Shown: piece after piece, positions 37,730 to 47,579 of the stretch | How positions within the stretch are numbered: the first letter of the stretch is position 1 | How the letters are laid out: every line of letters starts with the position of its first letter | Origin: a bacterium | GTDB taxonomy: Bacteria; SZUA-79; Acidulodesulfobacterales; Acidulodesulfobacteraceae | Length of the DNA: 60,643 nucleotides | Direction: 5' to 3' | Assembly (NCBI GenBank): GCA_021825865.1 | Contig: JAKAFU010000009.1 | Location: forward strand, 1-60,643 | The notes under the pieces: generated by a model | Database searches by the model: none | Seen by the model: only the letters and a program-made list of their open reading frames with translations | Told to the model about the DNA's origin: nothing | Made by a program: the position numbers and the translations under genes

Positions 37730-39403
37730 TCAAGAAATTTTTTCATTCACAAACCAACGCCGTATGTCGTATCCTATTCCGGCAGGCGCAGGCTTAATTC
37801 CTCCGACGGTGGATTTAACGACCGGCATGGCTTCGGGAATATATAAAAACGTATAAGGGCAATCTTCTGCCAATAGACGCTGAATTTCAAAATAATATTT
37901 TTTTTGTATTTTCAAATTGAAAGTGCTTCTCGCCTTTATAAAAAGTTTATTAATCTGCGCATTATTAAACGAAGTAAAGTTTAGACCCTTCGGAACAATA
38001 TCGTTTCCGGAAAATATAGAAGAAGCGTCTGCAGGGTCAGGTGTAATCGTAAAACCCAGCAAAACTGCCTGAAAATTTTTTTTCATTATAAATTCAGAAA
38101 TAAGCGATGTCCATTCCATTACCCTGATATCTACTTTAATACCTATTTTTTTTAAATTTTGCTGCATAATTTCGGCAGCCGAGAGTCTTTCAGGATTTCC
38201 CTGCGGGGTTAATATTGTAAATTTAAACCGTTTGCCGTTCTTAATAAGCCGGCCGTTAATTAAATTCCAGCCGTTTTGTTTTAATAGTCTCAACGCTTTT
38301 TTAGGATTGTACCTATATTTTTTCACGTTTCCGTCGTAGTAATAAGTTCCCGGCATGTAAGGTCCGTAACAATGTCTTCCTAAGCCGAGCAAAGCGCCTT
38401 TTATTATTTCTTTCTTGTTAATTGCATAACTGAGTGCCTGCCTGACTTTCCGTTTTTTAAATAATTTATCGAGAATATTGTACCCTAAAAAAGTAAAACT
38501 TAAAGACGGATGAATATATTTTTTGAATTTTTTAATAAAATTCTTCCCTTTCGATTCAAACTTATACTGTATAGGAGTCAGCCCCATATAATCAATACCG
38601 TCTGATTTCAGCATTAAAAACATGGAGGAAGAATCCGGCACTATTCTGTATATTATCTCTTTTATATGGGGCACTCCCATAAAATAATGCGGATTTGCCT
38701 TTAAAATAATTTCATAGCCGTGAATCCATTTATAAAATTCGTAAGGGCCGGTGCCGACAGGATGGCTTCTCAGTTTGGTAGTTAGTAAATTCTTGCCTTT
38801 CAGAAGAAAACGCGGCAGTATGCTTAGCCCCCAACTCGAAAGAGCCGGCGCATAGGGCTTTTTATACGTAACCTGAAAAATGTATTTTCCTATAGTGCGC
38901 GCTTTTTCGACTTTAAGATAATCCGCAGAGTATGGGGTAGGTGTTTTAGGGTTTATCATAAGATGATAGGTAAACAGAACATCCCTTGCGGTAAAATGGT
39001 GTCCATCCTGCCATAATACATGACGGCGCAGTTTAAAAATAATAGTTCTGCCTCCGTTTGTAATTTTCCATGATTTAGCCAGGTCCGGAACTATTTTTAA
39101 ATTCCTGTTGTACCTGACTAATCCGTCATATATTTGAGATGTGACCTCTGCCGTAGGCGCGTCCGCTGCCATATTGCCTATAAGATTTGTGGCATCGGCC
39201 GACAACCCTATTATAAGTACGCTATTATTTTTATTAAAATTGTTATGGAACGTGCCTGCATAACTTATGTTATTAATACTATGATTATGATGCGCATTTA
39301 CGCGGTTTTTACCGGAAACTGCGCATCCGTTTAAAACTGTTACAGATATTAAAATAAATAATGCGAATAAAAATTTAAAAGCGCTTTTACGGGGTCTAAT
39401 CAT
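37730..39403 (-). CDS. Solute-binding lipoprotein, family 5 (peptide/nickel type)
   Basis: About 557 residues from the ATG at 39401-39403; a GTG at 39436 would add 11 residues but would bury the signal peptide. A lipoprotein signal is clear: positive MIRPRKSAFK, hydrophobic core, lipobox VLNGC (Cys 27). The body has LAKSWKITNGGRTIIFKLR and VRQALSYAINKKEIIKG, typical of DppA/OppA/NikA proteins. No permease or ATPase genes are near, so it is an orphan binding protein for some peptide-like or metal-chelate ligand. Confidence 0.88.
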   Translation of the reverse strand: MIRPRKSAFKFLFALFILISVTVLNGCAVSGKNRVNAHHNHSINNISYAGTFHNNFNKNNSVLIIGLSADATNLIGNMAADAPTAEVTSQIYDGLVRYNRNLKIVPDLAKSWKITNGGRTIIFKLRRHVLWQDGHHFTARDVLFTYHLMINPKTPTPYSADYLKVEKARTIGKYIFQVTYKKPYAPALSSWGLSILPRFLLKGKNLLTTKLRSHPVGTGPYEFYKWIHGYEIILKANPHYFMGVPHIKEIIYRIVPDSSSMFLMLKSDGIDYMGLTPIQYKFESKGKNFIKKFKKYIHPSLSFTFLGYNILDKLFKKRKVRQALSYAINKKEIIKGALLGLGRHCYGPYMPGTYYYDGNVKKYRYNPKKALRLLKQNGWNLINGRLIKNGKRFKFTILTPQGNPERLSAAEIMQQNLKKIGIKVDIRVMEWTSLISEFIMKKNFQAVLLGFTITPDPADASSIFSGNDIVPKGLNFTSFNNAQINKLFIKARSTFNLKIQKKYYFEIQRLLAEDCPYTFLYIPEAMPVVKSTVGGIKPAPAGIGYDIRRWFVNEKIS

Positions 39404-39518
39404 AATGTATAAAAATCCACGGTAAACATATTTCACTTACAGAAATGTAATGAAAATCAAATAGTTATTAAAATATAAAAAGGTCACTTAATAATGGATG
39501 CCTGCATAACTTCATGAT

Positions 39519-40760
39519 TTAGGGATAAGGCGTAAAATTGCGTATTTCATAATCCGCCGGCAGCCCAAACATAAGATTCATATTCTGGAGAGCCTGCAGA
39601 GAAGCTCCTTTTCCCAAATTATCTATAGCGCTGACTAATATGAGATATGCACCGTTCTTTGAAAAAGATATATGACAGCTATTTGAATAAATTACATTTT
39701 TAATGTCAGGCAAAATACCATTTTTCAACAAAACAACAAAACGGCTGCCCTTATAAAAATTATCATAAACATCTTCAATTACATTTTCGCTAATAGCGCT
39801 GCTATTTAATTTAATATAGATTGTCGTTAATATTCCGCGTATTACCGGTATAATATGCGGGGTAAAAATTATTTCGGGATAATATTCCTCAGTATACGTC
39901 TGTTCACATCTCCGTTGAACTTCCGCAGGTTCGGCTCCCCGCTTATGTAAATACGCAGATTCGCCACGCATAAAAGATTTTTCGCTCACAGATGTATCAT
40001 TCGCAGAACAAGCGTTCACAGACGTACCGCATGCAGGTTTATCGTTCGCAGGTTTATGCCCGCACAAAAGTATTTCGCTGCAAATCTTTTCTTTAATTTC
40101 GGGAAGATGCCGATGTTTCCATAAATTATAAGCTCTCACGGAATTTTGAGCTTCGCAAAATAAATTAGAGATATTGGCACTGCTTCGGCCGGCTCCTGAA
40201 ATGCCGGATTTAGAATCGATAATAACGGGACTGCTATAATTTATAATTCCTGCCTTTACGAGAGGCAATAGCGGTAAAAGAGCGCCGGTCGGATAACATC
40301 CGGGATTTGAAATAAACTGAGCTCCTTTAATTTTATCTTCGTAAACATCTGCCAGTCCGTAAACGAAGTATTTATTCAGGTCCGGTGCTGCATGCTTTTC
40401 ATAATTTAATTCGTAGTTTTCTAAGCTGTCAAAACGGAAGTCCGCACCTATATCTATTATTTTAATTAACGGATTGAGCTTTAAAATAGAAGATACTATT
40501 AAAGAACTTTTTCCGTGAGGCAGACACAAGAAAACAGCATCACTCGAAGAAGCTATCAGCTTTTCATCTAATTTTTCAAAATTAATCGAACATCTGCAGC
40601 CGTTGAGCTTATTAAATGAAGGAAATACTTCTGATATTTCTTTGCCCGCATTGCTTTGAGACGTGATGTGAACCAGCTCGACATCTTTTCTTAATAAAAG
40701 CGCATAAGCCAGATAAATTCCGCTGTATCCTGAAGCGCCTACAATAGAGACTTTAATCAT
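39519..40760 (-). CDS. argC: N-acetyl-gamma-glutamyl-phosphate reductase
   Basis: 413 residues against the usual 340-350. NADP-binding VGASGYSG is at 7-13, the catalytic cysteine is C155 in NPGCYPTG, and the active-site histidine lies in KHRHLPEI. The step is the third in arginine synthesis. About 60 extra residues (from HKPANDKPACG to RRCEQTYTEE) sit between EIKEKI and the conserved FTPHIIPVIRGIL. The underlying DNA contains decayed repeats of a GTTCGCAGGTTTAT type. Both flanks of the insert are normal, so the enzyme is probably active. Confidence 0.93.
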   Translation of the reverse strand: MIKVSIVGASGYSGIYLAYALLLRKDVELVHITSQSNAGKEISEVFPSFNKLNGCRCSINFEKLDEKLIASSSDAVFLCLPHGKSSLIVSSILKLNPLIKIIDIGADFRFDSLENYELNYEKHAAPDLNKYFVYGLADVYEDKIKGAQFISNPGCYPTGALLPLLPLVKAGIINYSSPVIIDSKSGISGAGRSSANISNLFCEAQNSVRAYNLWKHRHLPEIKEKICSEILLCGHKPANDKPACGTSVNACSANDTSVSEKSFMRGESAYLHKRGAEPAEVQRRCEQTYTEEYYPEIIFTPHIIPVIRGILTTIYIKLNSSAISENVIEDVYDNFYKGSRFVVLLKNGILPDIKNVIYSNSCHISFSKNGAYLILVSAIDNLGKGASLQALQNMNLMFGLPADYEIRNFTPYP

Positions 40761-40854
40761 AGTTTATAATATATAATAATATAATAATGGATATAATATA
40801 ATAATAGATGCAGTCTTAAAGTTAATTGAATTATAATTAAAACATATAAATAAA

Positions 40855-40903
40855 AATAAAAAAACCAGAAACCACCCATAGCATTCGGAGTAAATTTCTG
40901 GTT
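40855..40903 (-). terminator. Rho-independent terminator after rpsI
   Basis: AAACCAGAAA (40861-40870) pairs perfectly with TTTCTGGTTT (40894-40903). On the minus strand the hairpin is followed by a long T-rich run. It lies 66 bases beyond the rpsI stop. Confidence 0.78.
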
Positions 40904-40968
40904 TATAATACTTGTATTTTAATTTTATAAATAAAGAATAACAAGAGTAATAATAATTATCCTTATAA

Positions 40969-41364
40969 TTATCTTTTTGAAAATTGAAATCTTGCTCTTG
41001 CTCCCTTTTGACCGTACTTTTTCCTTTCCTTAATCCTTGAATCCCTTGTAAGCATACCTGCCTTCGACAGAGTAGTCTTCAATTCCGGATTTAACAGAAG
41101 CAATAAATGGGCAATTGCAAGCTTAATTGCGCCTGCCTGACCGTTAAGACCGCCGCCTCTGACATTGACAAAAACATCATACTTGTCTTCAATAGGGAAA
41201 AATGCAAGCGATTTAACCGCCATGACCCTCTGATTTTCAATAGGAAAATAATCATTGAAATTTTTTCCGTTTACTATTATTTTTCCTTTGCCTTCCTTGA
41301 ACAAAACCCTTGCAATAGAGGTTTTACGTTTTCCGGCTGCCTGCAATATATTTTTTTTAGCCAT
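40969..41364 (-). CDS. rpsI: 30S ribosomal protein S9
   Basis: 131 residues. It has AAGKRKTSIARVLFKEGKG, RGGGLNGQAGAIKLAIA and the conserved basic tail ending KKYGQKGARARFQFSKR. The end SKR contacts tRNA in the ribosomal P site in other bacteria. It follows rplM, the usual bacterial pairing, although 220 bases separate the two here. Confidence 0.97.
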   Translation of the reverse strand: MAKKNILQAAGKRKTSIARVLFKEGKGKIIVNGKNFNDYFPIENQRVMAVKSLAFFPIEDKYDVFVNVRGGGLNGQAGAIKLAIAHLLLLLNPELKTTLSKAGMLTRDSRIKERKKYGQKGARARFQFSKR

Positions 41365-41584
41365 ATTTCAAATTACTCCGTATTTTATTACTTAATTAAT
41401 TTATTTTAATTTTATTTTTTTTCATAAATCTGCAACTTAACTTTTTTAATTTTTAAGTTACGTGTAATTTACGTTCAAGTTATGCAACGTTAATTTAAAC
41501 TATAACCTGTATTGAACCGAACTATAATATGTATAACTTACTGCATACCAATATCAATATACGCTATAATATATACAATATGAT

Positions 41585-42016
41585 TTAAATCATTGTTTTT
41601 ACGTCAACCGCAACTGGATTCTGCGCAATATGCGGATGATTTTCGTCTGCATAAATTTTTAATTTTTTAATTAAAACATCGGCAAGCTTGTTCTTCGGCA
41701 GCATTCCTTTAACGGCATGATAAACTGGAAAAGTCGCATCTTTATGCAGCATATCTTTATAATTAAATGTTTTTAAACCGCCCGGATATCCGCTATGAAA
41801 ATAATATTGCTTGTCTGTATATTTTTTTCCTGTAACTTTAGCTTTTGCACTATTAATGACGACTACAGAATCTCCCTTATTAGCGTAAGGTGCGTAGTCT
41901 GCCTTGTCCTTGCCCATTAATTTATTGGCGATAAAACTTGCAAGCCTCCCTAAGCTTACATCTTTAGCGTCAATTAAAATCCAATTATTTGAAATATCGT
42001 CACCGCTTTTAGACAT
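41585..42016 (-). CDS. rplM: 50S ribosomal protein L13
   Basis: 143 residues from the ATG at 42014-42016. A TTG four codons earlier lies inside the binding site GGAGGA and is not the start. WILIDAKDVSLGRLASFIA, GDSVVVINSAKAKVTGKK and VYHAVKGMLPKNKL are L13 landmarks. First gene of rplM-rpsI. Confidence 0.97.
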   Translation of the reverse strand: MSKSGDDISNNWILIDAKDVSLGRLASFIANKLMGKDKADYAPYANKGDSVVVINSAKAKVTGKKYTDKQYYFHSGYPGGLKTFNYKDMLHKDATFPVYHAVKGMLPKNKLADVLIKKLKIYADENHPHIAQNPVAVDVKTMI

Positions 42017-42201
42017 TTGTTCCTCCAATATGAGATAATTAGTTATTTTCTTATAATATTAATTTTTTGTCAAGAACTTTTTTTAATCAATCTTTCGTAT
42101 TTTAAACATTTCTTGTAATGCACGGTGCTATTTTATTTTATTTTCAGATTCAAAAATACGCAGTAATAAGATGCTATTATCTAGAAAGTCTCAGTGCGGC
42201 T

Positions 42202-42639
42202 TTATTCTATTTTTTTTCTTTTCGCGACATTTAATTTAACCAATTCTCCGCAAACATGGACGCTATATGCTGAGTGCTTTGAACTCTGTGCGACATAATG
42301 GTATGAAGAAGTCATAATCATATTTAAGTATGCGTTTGCGCCTACCTTTTCAGCTTCAGGTTTAATAATTTCATTTATCTTTTTATTTATCCGCAAATAT
42401 TTGAATGTTCCTGAATATTTAAAAGTCCGGCAGTATGTTCCATAGTCTTTTGCAATAATCTTGCCTTTAATGCGGCGTTTTGTAGAAACTAAAAAATTAT
42501 ATTTTTTTGTCTTTATCAGAATTGAAGCCGTACCGGATTTTTTACCGCTAAATTTTTTACTGCAGGCGCTAACCGTTAAAATAATTATAAAAATAGCCGC
42601 CGATATTATTATTATTTTTATATTATTTTTATGTTTCAT
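42202..42639 (-). CDS. Small lipoprotein of unknown function
   Basis: 145 residues. The N-terminus is a lipoprotein signal: charged MKHKNN, a long Ile-rich core and lipobox TVSAC (Cys 26). The mature part is basic and carries KVGANAYLNM, reminiscent of envelope proteins with an EAEKLGAN-type helix, but I cannot name a family. Two cysteines (TYCRTF and HVCGEL) could form a disulfide. No ribosome binding site is obvious. It follows the polyferredoxin gene by 36 bases. Confidence 0.68.
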   Translation of the reverse strand: MKHKNNIKIIIISAAIFIIILTVSACSKKFSGKKSGTASILIKTKKYNFLVSTKRRIKGKIIAKDYGTYCRTFKYSGTFKYLRINKKINEIIKPEAEKVGANAYLNMIMTSSYHYVAQSSKHSAYSVHVCGELVKLNVAKRKKIE

Positions 42640-42675
42640 AAATTATTATTACAACAATAATATTATTTAATGCAA

Positions 42676-43875
42676 TTACGTTATTTTCTTAAATATAACT
42701 TTTTGTGACGAAATATCTTTTAAACCCGCCGGTTTTACCATTTTAACTGCTCCAAAACTACATAGGTCTTTGCATAATTTGCATCCGGTGCATAGATAAG
42801 GGTCAAGTATAACAGCACCGGCTTCATCATTATTATTATACGTTAATGCTCCGGTGGGACAAAATTCCCAGCAATTAGCGCAAAGTAAACAATTTCTATT
42901 TATTGAAGGCAATCTGATATCCAGCAAATCTAAACAATCCGGATTGCATTTTATAAAATTAAACAGTTTAAACCTTTTTTTAAAAAAAAGCTTATTTAGA
43001 TTTTTGTCCTCATTTGATAAAAAAAATTCATTAAAGGGTAATTCTTCTAATGGAAAATTTTTTGCTAACTTTACGGCATTTTCTTTTATAGTTTTGCTCA
43101 TTTCCCGAAAAAATAACCTTCTTTGGGGATATTCATCGATTGAATTATTCACACCATCAAATTCTCCCGGCGTATTTGTGCCGGCGGCAGCATTAATATT
43201 ATCATCTGAGGCGGCTGCAGAAACCGCAATACATTCGCCGTCAGAACCAATATCGGAACTAATTATCTTTTTATTTTCTTTTTCATTATTATTATAAATA
43301 CAGGAAAAATCAAATTTATTATAATCAATAAACTTAATTTTTTCCACTATGTTTATATTATTACCGTCCGCATCTGCCAAACCGTTCAAAATACGATTTA
43401 TTGCTTTCATTTTCTTTTTATAAAAAAAATTATATCTGCAATTTTCGCAGCCGGCGGTGACAAAATTAATCTCTTTAGCATCATTAAGATGTTTTATTAT
43501 ATCGGTATTGTCCACTTCGTTAATGCATGAGACAACTCTGCCGATATTTGACTTAAGATGAGAATCGACCATACTGCAAAAATAATATGCATTATTCCGG
43601 TGCATTAGAACTTTGTCTGATATGTCGGAATCTTCTTTTAAATCAAAAACATAATTAGGACAAATACTTATGCATAATTTGCATAAAGAACATTTATCCG
43701 ATATTTTAATTGCTGAATCATTTATTTCTATAGCCTGTTCCGGACATTTATTTATACATACGTAGCAGCTTGACATAGGGCTTCTGAGCCTTGTGCAATA
43801 ATATTCGTTAATTAAAATTTTATTGCTGTTTTCGCTGCCGCTTATGATTTTATCGATTATTCTTAATAAATTCAT
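42676..43875 (-). CDS. Polyferredoxin-like protein with three or more 4Fe-4S sites
   Basis: 399 residues. An N-terminal motif pair (CYVCINKCPEQ; CSLCKLCISICPN), a middle C-x2-C (GCENCRYNFFY) and a C-terminal pair (CLLCANCWEFCPTG; CTGCKLCKDLCSFG) are seen. The middle has a low-complexity insert (about 205-235) and a helical part. I do not recognise a named family; such proteins often accompany molybdoenzymes. It directly follows mobB (45 bases) and lies in the same leftward run as the molybdoenzyme locus, so an electron-transfer or maturation role is plausible. Confidence 0.85.
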   Translation of the reverse strand: MNLLRIIDKIISGSENSNKILINEYYCTRLRSPMSSCYVCINKCPEQAIEINDSAIKISDKCSLCKLCISICPNYVFDLKEDSDISDKVLMHRNNAYYFCSMVDSHLKSNIGRVVSCINEVDNTDIIKHLNDAKEINFVTAGCENCRYNFFYKKKMKAINRILNGLADADGNNINIVEKIKFIDYNKFDFSCIYNNNEKENKKIISSDIGSDGECIAVSAAASDDNINAAAGTNTPGEFDGVNNSIDEYPQRRLFFREMSKTIKENAVKLAKNFPLEELPFNEFFLSNEDKNLNKLFFKKRFKLFNFIKCNPDCLDLLDIRLPSINRNCLLCANCWEFCPTGALTYNNNDEAGAVILDPYLCTGCKLCKDLCSFGAVKMVKPAGLKDISSQKVIFKKIT

Positions 43876-43920
43876 AGATAAATAAAAAATTAAAAATTGC
43901 GTCTGTCCTGAACAATTCTA

Positions 43921-44523
43921 TTATTTTCCTGTTTTTTCCATCTTATCTTTAATAAACTTCTCTAAAAAAATAGCTATTTTATCAGGTTGATTTATATTAA
44001 TCTGGGGTATTTTCAAATTGTTTATCGTAACATCTCCGCAAACTAATATACAATTTGCATCGTCTGTATATTTTAAACGCAATTCAGGATTTAATTCCTT
44101 TCTGAAAAGCTCAACTTTAGGAATCGTAATATCTCTGAAACCTTCTACTATTAAAATGTCAGCGTCATTAAAAAATTTATTAATTAAATTATCTATCATG
44201 TTAATATTATTAATATTGCTGTCATCGCCGGCGTCATCAGATGCGCAGCAGTCAGGCGCATCATTTTTTTTAATATCGCTAAAAAAAGCCATGGAATTGT
44301 CGGATAAAAGCATAGTGGAAAACGCTCCCGCATGTTTATGCCGCCATGAGTCTTTTCCTTTTATATCCGCTTCAAATTTATGGTCGGTATGTTTTATAGA
44401 AGAAACTCTGTAATTTTTTTCAGCGAATATATGTATCAGTTTTTCTATAAGGGTTGTTTTTCCTGTTCCTGATTTTGCAAGAAATGAAACTGCGAAAGGC
44501 TTGCAAACTGAATTATTTTTCAT
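43921..44523 (-). CDS. mobB: Molybdopterin-guanine dinucleotide biosynthesis protein MobB
   Basis: 200 residues. The P-loop SFLAKSGTGKTTLIEKLI, SSIKHTDHKFEAD, DSWRHKHAGA and ILIVEGFRD define MobB. This small GTPase assists insertion of guanylated molybdenum cofactor. An acidic Asn/Asp insert (DDAGDDSNINNINM) lies near residue 95. It belongs with mobA and moeA upstream in the same direction. Confidence 0.92.
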   Translation of the reverse strand: MKNNSVCKPFAVSFLAKSGTGKTTLIEKLIHIFAEKNYRVSSIKHTDHKFEADIKGKDSWRHKHAGAFSTMLLSDNSMAFFSDIKKNDAPDCCASDDAGDDSNINNINMIDNLINKFFNDADILIVEGFRDITIPKVELFRKELNPELRLKYTDDANCILVCGDVTINNLKIPQININQPDKIAIFLEKFIKDKMEKTGK

Positions 44524-44628
44524 GCCTGTTATATGTTATATGTTATATATTATATATTATATTAAAATACAGCTATTAATAACCTTTTAATAATATTGCA
44601 AAAATTTTTCAATAATTCTTTATTTATG

Positions 44629-45567
44629 CTATATATTTTTTATATTATTAAAGACGTTTATTATATCACAATAATTTCTCGCATTGTTAACTTCAAGTCT
44701 AAATATTTTTGCGTTATCAAATCCTGTCAAAAAATTATACAGATGAGGTTTTATTAAATTAGCCGCTCTTTTTTCTCCATAAAATGTGAGCATCTCTTCA
44801 AAGAGTTCTACAAGTTTATCCAGATTATTTAGCTGAGAGTTTATTTCCGAAAAGTTTATAAAATTTTGAAAAATCCACGGCTTGCCTATGGCTCCTCTAG
44901 CAAACATAATACCATCGGCGGCAGTACTTTCTTTAATATTTTTTGCTGAATAAATATCAAAAATATCACCCGTCGCATAAACAGGTATGGCAATGTTTTT
45001 TTTTAGCAGTGCAGTCAAACTATGGTCAGCTTTTCCGGAAAACATTTGGGCTCTGGTTCTTGGATGAAAAAAAATCGAGTCGACGCCTTCGTTTTCAGCT
45101 ATTTTACAGGATTCAAGATAATTTTTGGAATTTTCGTCAAATCCGCTGCGTAATTTTATCGTTAAAAGGTTATCGTTTCCGATATTATTCTTTACTTCGG
45201 CAATAATTGCCTTAAATTTATCTAAATCTTTTAATGCCGCACTTCCTGCCCCTGTTTTTATAACCTTTTTAGCAGGACATCCGAAATTTATATCTATTGC
45301 TTTAAACCCGGACTGAACTGCCTTTTTTGCAGCTAAACCCATAATATACGGGTCTGACCCGAAAATTTGTATCCCCGTATTTGCCGTATATGAACCGGAA
45401 TATGTTAATTCCAGCGTAGTTTTATCGTTCTTTACATAACCGATAGCGCTTACCATTTCTGTAAAACAAAATGAAGCGCCGTACTTCAAGGCTATTTTTC
45501 TAAAAGGGTAGCCTGTAATTCCCGCCATAGGGGCTAAAATGCAATCCCCTATAATTTGATTATTCAT
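44629..45567 (-). CDS. dus: tRNA-dihydrouridine synthase
   Basis: 312 residues. LAPMAGITGYPFR, INFGCPAKKV with the catalytic cysteine, TIKLRSGFD and HPRTRAQMFSG are family motifs. It reduces uridine in tRNA with FMN. The GCPAKKVIKTGAGSA sequence is of DusB type, although the protein is a little short. It lies between a small hypothetical gene and mobB; a functional link to molybdenum is not implied. Confidence 0.92.
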   Translation of the reverse strand: MNNQIIGDCILAPMAGITGYPFRKIALKYGASFCFTEMVSAIGYVKNDKTTLELTYSGSYTANTGIQIFGSDPYIMGLAAKKAVQSGFKAIDINFGCPAKKVIKTGAGSAALKDLDKFKAIIAEVKNNIGNDNLLTIKLRSGFDENSKNYLESCKIAENEGVDSIFFHPRTRAQMFSGKADHSLTALLKKNIAIPVYATGDIFDIYSAKNIKESTAADGIMFARGAIGKPWIFQNFINFSEINSQLNNLDKLVELFEEMLTFYGEKRAANLIKPHLYNFLTGFDNAKIFRLEVNNARNYCDIINVFNNIKNI

Positions 45568-45744
45568 AATTTTACATAATTAGACAATTATTTGCGTTCC
45601 AGCGCTAAAGCAACATTTCTCCGCTTGCTGCTGAAGCAAAACTTATATTTTTTGCTCTTGCGGTATATTATATAATTAATAAGTTACGGCAATATATCTT
45701 AACCCGACTTACCGCTATTAACGAAAAACACTTAATTTTATTAA

Positions 45745-45951
45745 TCAGCCGTTACAAATTTTATCATCCGGAAAAATTGCCGACGCATAATTTAAATACT
45801 TAATAAATTCCTGCTTTGTAGGTTTTCTTTTTGCTCCCACGTTAAATATTTTTCTTTTTTTTTCATACCATGCGTCAAAATTATCTTCAGGTACATTTTC
45901 AATTTCTATAAGCAGCTGCCGAATTATATTATTGTCATCTTCATTATTCAT
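45745..45951 (-). CDS. Small hypothetical protein
   Basis: 68 residues, acidic then basic, with DAWYEKKRKIFNVG in the middle and a C-terminal Cys. No family recognised. It lies in the leftward run between the FAD/NAD oxidoreductase and dus, which is the main reason to accept it. Ribosome binding signal is weak. Confidence 0.5.
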   Translation of the reverse strand: MNNEDDNNIIRQLLIEIENVPEDNFDAWYEKKRKIFNVGAKRKPTKQEFIKYLNYASAIFPDDKICNG

Positions 45952-46036
45952 ATTTTTAGCCTTTTTTAATTATTTTTTATATATTTTAAATAGTTAAAAT
46001 ATATAGATATTTAAATATATTAAAATCATTTATTTC

Positions 46037-47365
46037 TTATCTCCAGTTAGACCTTGAAAACTGGGGAAGGTCCTCAAAATCGCCTCTTATGGCATAGCCT
46101 TCATTGATGTTATATACTTCAAACTCGTTATCTATAACAAACGAGTATATATTGCCTTTTAAGAATTCATCTTTATATTTCAAACATTTTTCTCCCTGCC
46201 TTATTATAGCGGATAATATGCCCGCTCCTGCAACATCGCCTAAAAGTATTGCTCCTACAAGGACCTGACCGTCATAAACTAATTTTCTATAAATAGATTC
46301 GCCTTCCTGATGAATAAATACGGTTTGCGAAGGATCGTTGGGGTTAGTAAGCCCTATGGTTATAATAGGCAGTCCGTATATCTCAACAGAATTAAGCCCC
46401 ATGCCGCCGTAATATTCTCTGTATATTCCAGCCATATTTGTACCGGCAACCCTTCCTTGTTCGCAGGCAAGAGGAACTATAGCTATTATGTTAGGTTTTT
46501 TATTTAAAATATCGTATGATACTATAGCGTCGCCGCCGGCGTATACATCTTTAATATTGGTCATCATAGTTTTATCTACTATTATTCCTCTATCAATTGT
46601 AATACCGCTGCCTTCAAGAAAGCCTACGTTCGGTCTGACGCCTATTGCCACAATAACAATATCTGCAACAAGCTCCCTGCCGCTTTTCATCATAACGCTC
46701 GTAGGATTGCCTGCCTCGTCTACGTTAATTTTGGTAACGGTGTCGTTAGTAGCCGTGTCAATGCCGTTTTCGTTCAGTTTTTTTGCAGTTATGCCGCCTG
46801 ATATTTCATCAAGGGCCAAACCTAAAACACGCGGAAGGAGTTCTGCGATAGTAACGTGCATATCAAGAGCCCTCAAACCTTCCGATGCTTTCAGACCTAT
46901 CAATCCGCCGCCTATAACTATAGCCTCTTTATGTTTAGCTAATTTTGCGCCTCTTTCCATTTTTTTTGCATCATCAAATTTAGTAAAAGTTCCCATCATA
47001 GGAGATTCGGCGTTAAATCCCTCTATTGGCGGCACAAACGGGACGCCCCCCGGTCCAATAAATAATTTATCGTATTCAATGGACTTATTGTCGTCCAGCA
47101 CTATTTTTTTATCTGCCGTATTTACCGATACAACCCTTTTTCCGAATAATGTTTTATAATTATTTTTTTCGTAATAATCATCATCTTTATACCATATAGT
47201 TTCGTCTGTTGTTTTGCCTTCCAGATAATATGAAATCAAAGGTCTTGCATATGCCTTATATGATTCGTCGGATATTATCGTAATCTCTCCAGTTTTATCA
47301 AATCTTCTTATTGCATCGGCGCATGAAAGACCCGCATAAGAATTACCGATTATTGCATATCTCAT
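46037..47365 (-). CDS. FAD/NAD(P)-dependent oxidoreductase (NirB-N/rubredoxin-reductase-like)
   Basis: 442 residues. FAD-binding IIGNSYAGLSCADAIRR (4-20), NAD-binding IVIGGGLIGLKASEGL, and the second FAD motif DVYAGGDAIVS are intact. A family C-terminal domain follows. AAGGGG precedes the ATG. Proteins of this type accompany CooF-like ferredoxins in carbon monoxide dehydrogenase and aldehyde oxidoreductase clusters, passing electrons to NAD(P). Here the CooF-like gene lies immediately upstream, so the pair probably connects the molybdoenzyme locus to NAD(P)H. No CODH catalytic gene is in the window. Confidence 0.88.
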   Translation of the reverse strand: MRYAIIGNSYAGLSCADAIRRFDKTGEITIISDESYKAYARPLISYYLEGKTTDETIWYKDDDYYEKNNYKTLFGKRVVSVNTADKKIVLDDNKSIEYDKLFIGPGGVPFVPPIEGFNAESPMMGTFTKFDDAKKMERGAKLAKHKEAIVIGGGLIGLKASEGLRALDMHVTIAELLPRVLGLALDEISGGITAKKLNENGIDTATNDTVTKINVDEAGNPTSVMMKSGRELVADIVIVAIGVRPNVGFLEGSGITIDRGIIVDKTMMTNIKDVYAGGDAIVSYDILNKKPNIIAIVPLACEQGRVAGTNMAGIYREYYGGMGLNSVEIYGLPIITIGLTNPNDPSQTVFIHQEGESIYRKLVYDGQVLVGAILLGDVAGAGILSAIIRQGEKCLKYKDEFLKGNIYSFVIDNEFEVYNINEGYAIRGDFEDLPQFSRSNWR

Positions 47366-47579
47366 TTTTATCCCCTTCTTCGTAATTTATATTAATTTGA
47401 CAAACAATATATAAATAAAATAATACATGAGTTTCAATAGATAATACGTAAAAATGTAAAATAGCGCTAATTTAATTTCTTTATTCTGTTTCTGTCATAT
47501 TTCACGGCATGCAATTTATATTGATTTTATAACGAATAACTGCTCGATTTAAATACCGTCTTGCTTTACTTGTTCTTTT

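Noticed and set aside
46488-47159. 223-codon plus-strand ORF
   Set aside because: It lies opposite the FAD/NAD oxidoreductase gene, whose motifs are clear; the ORF has no recognisable domain.
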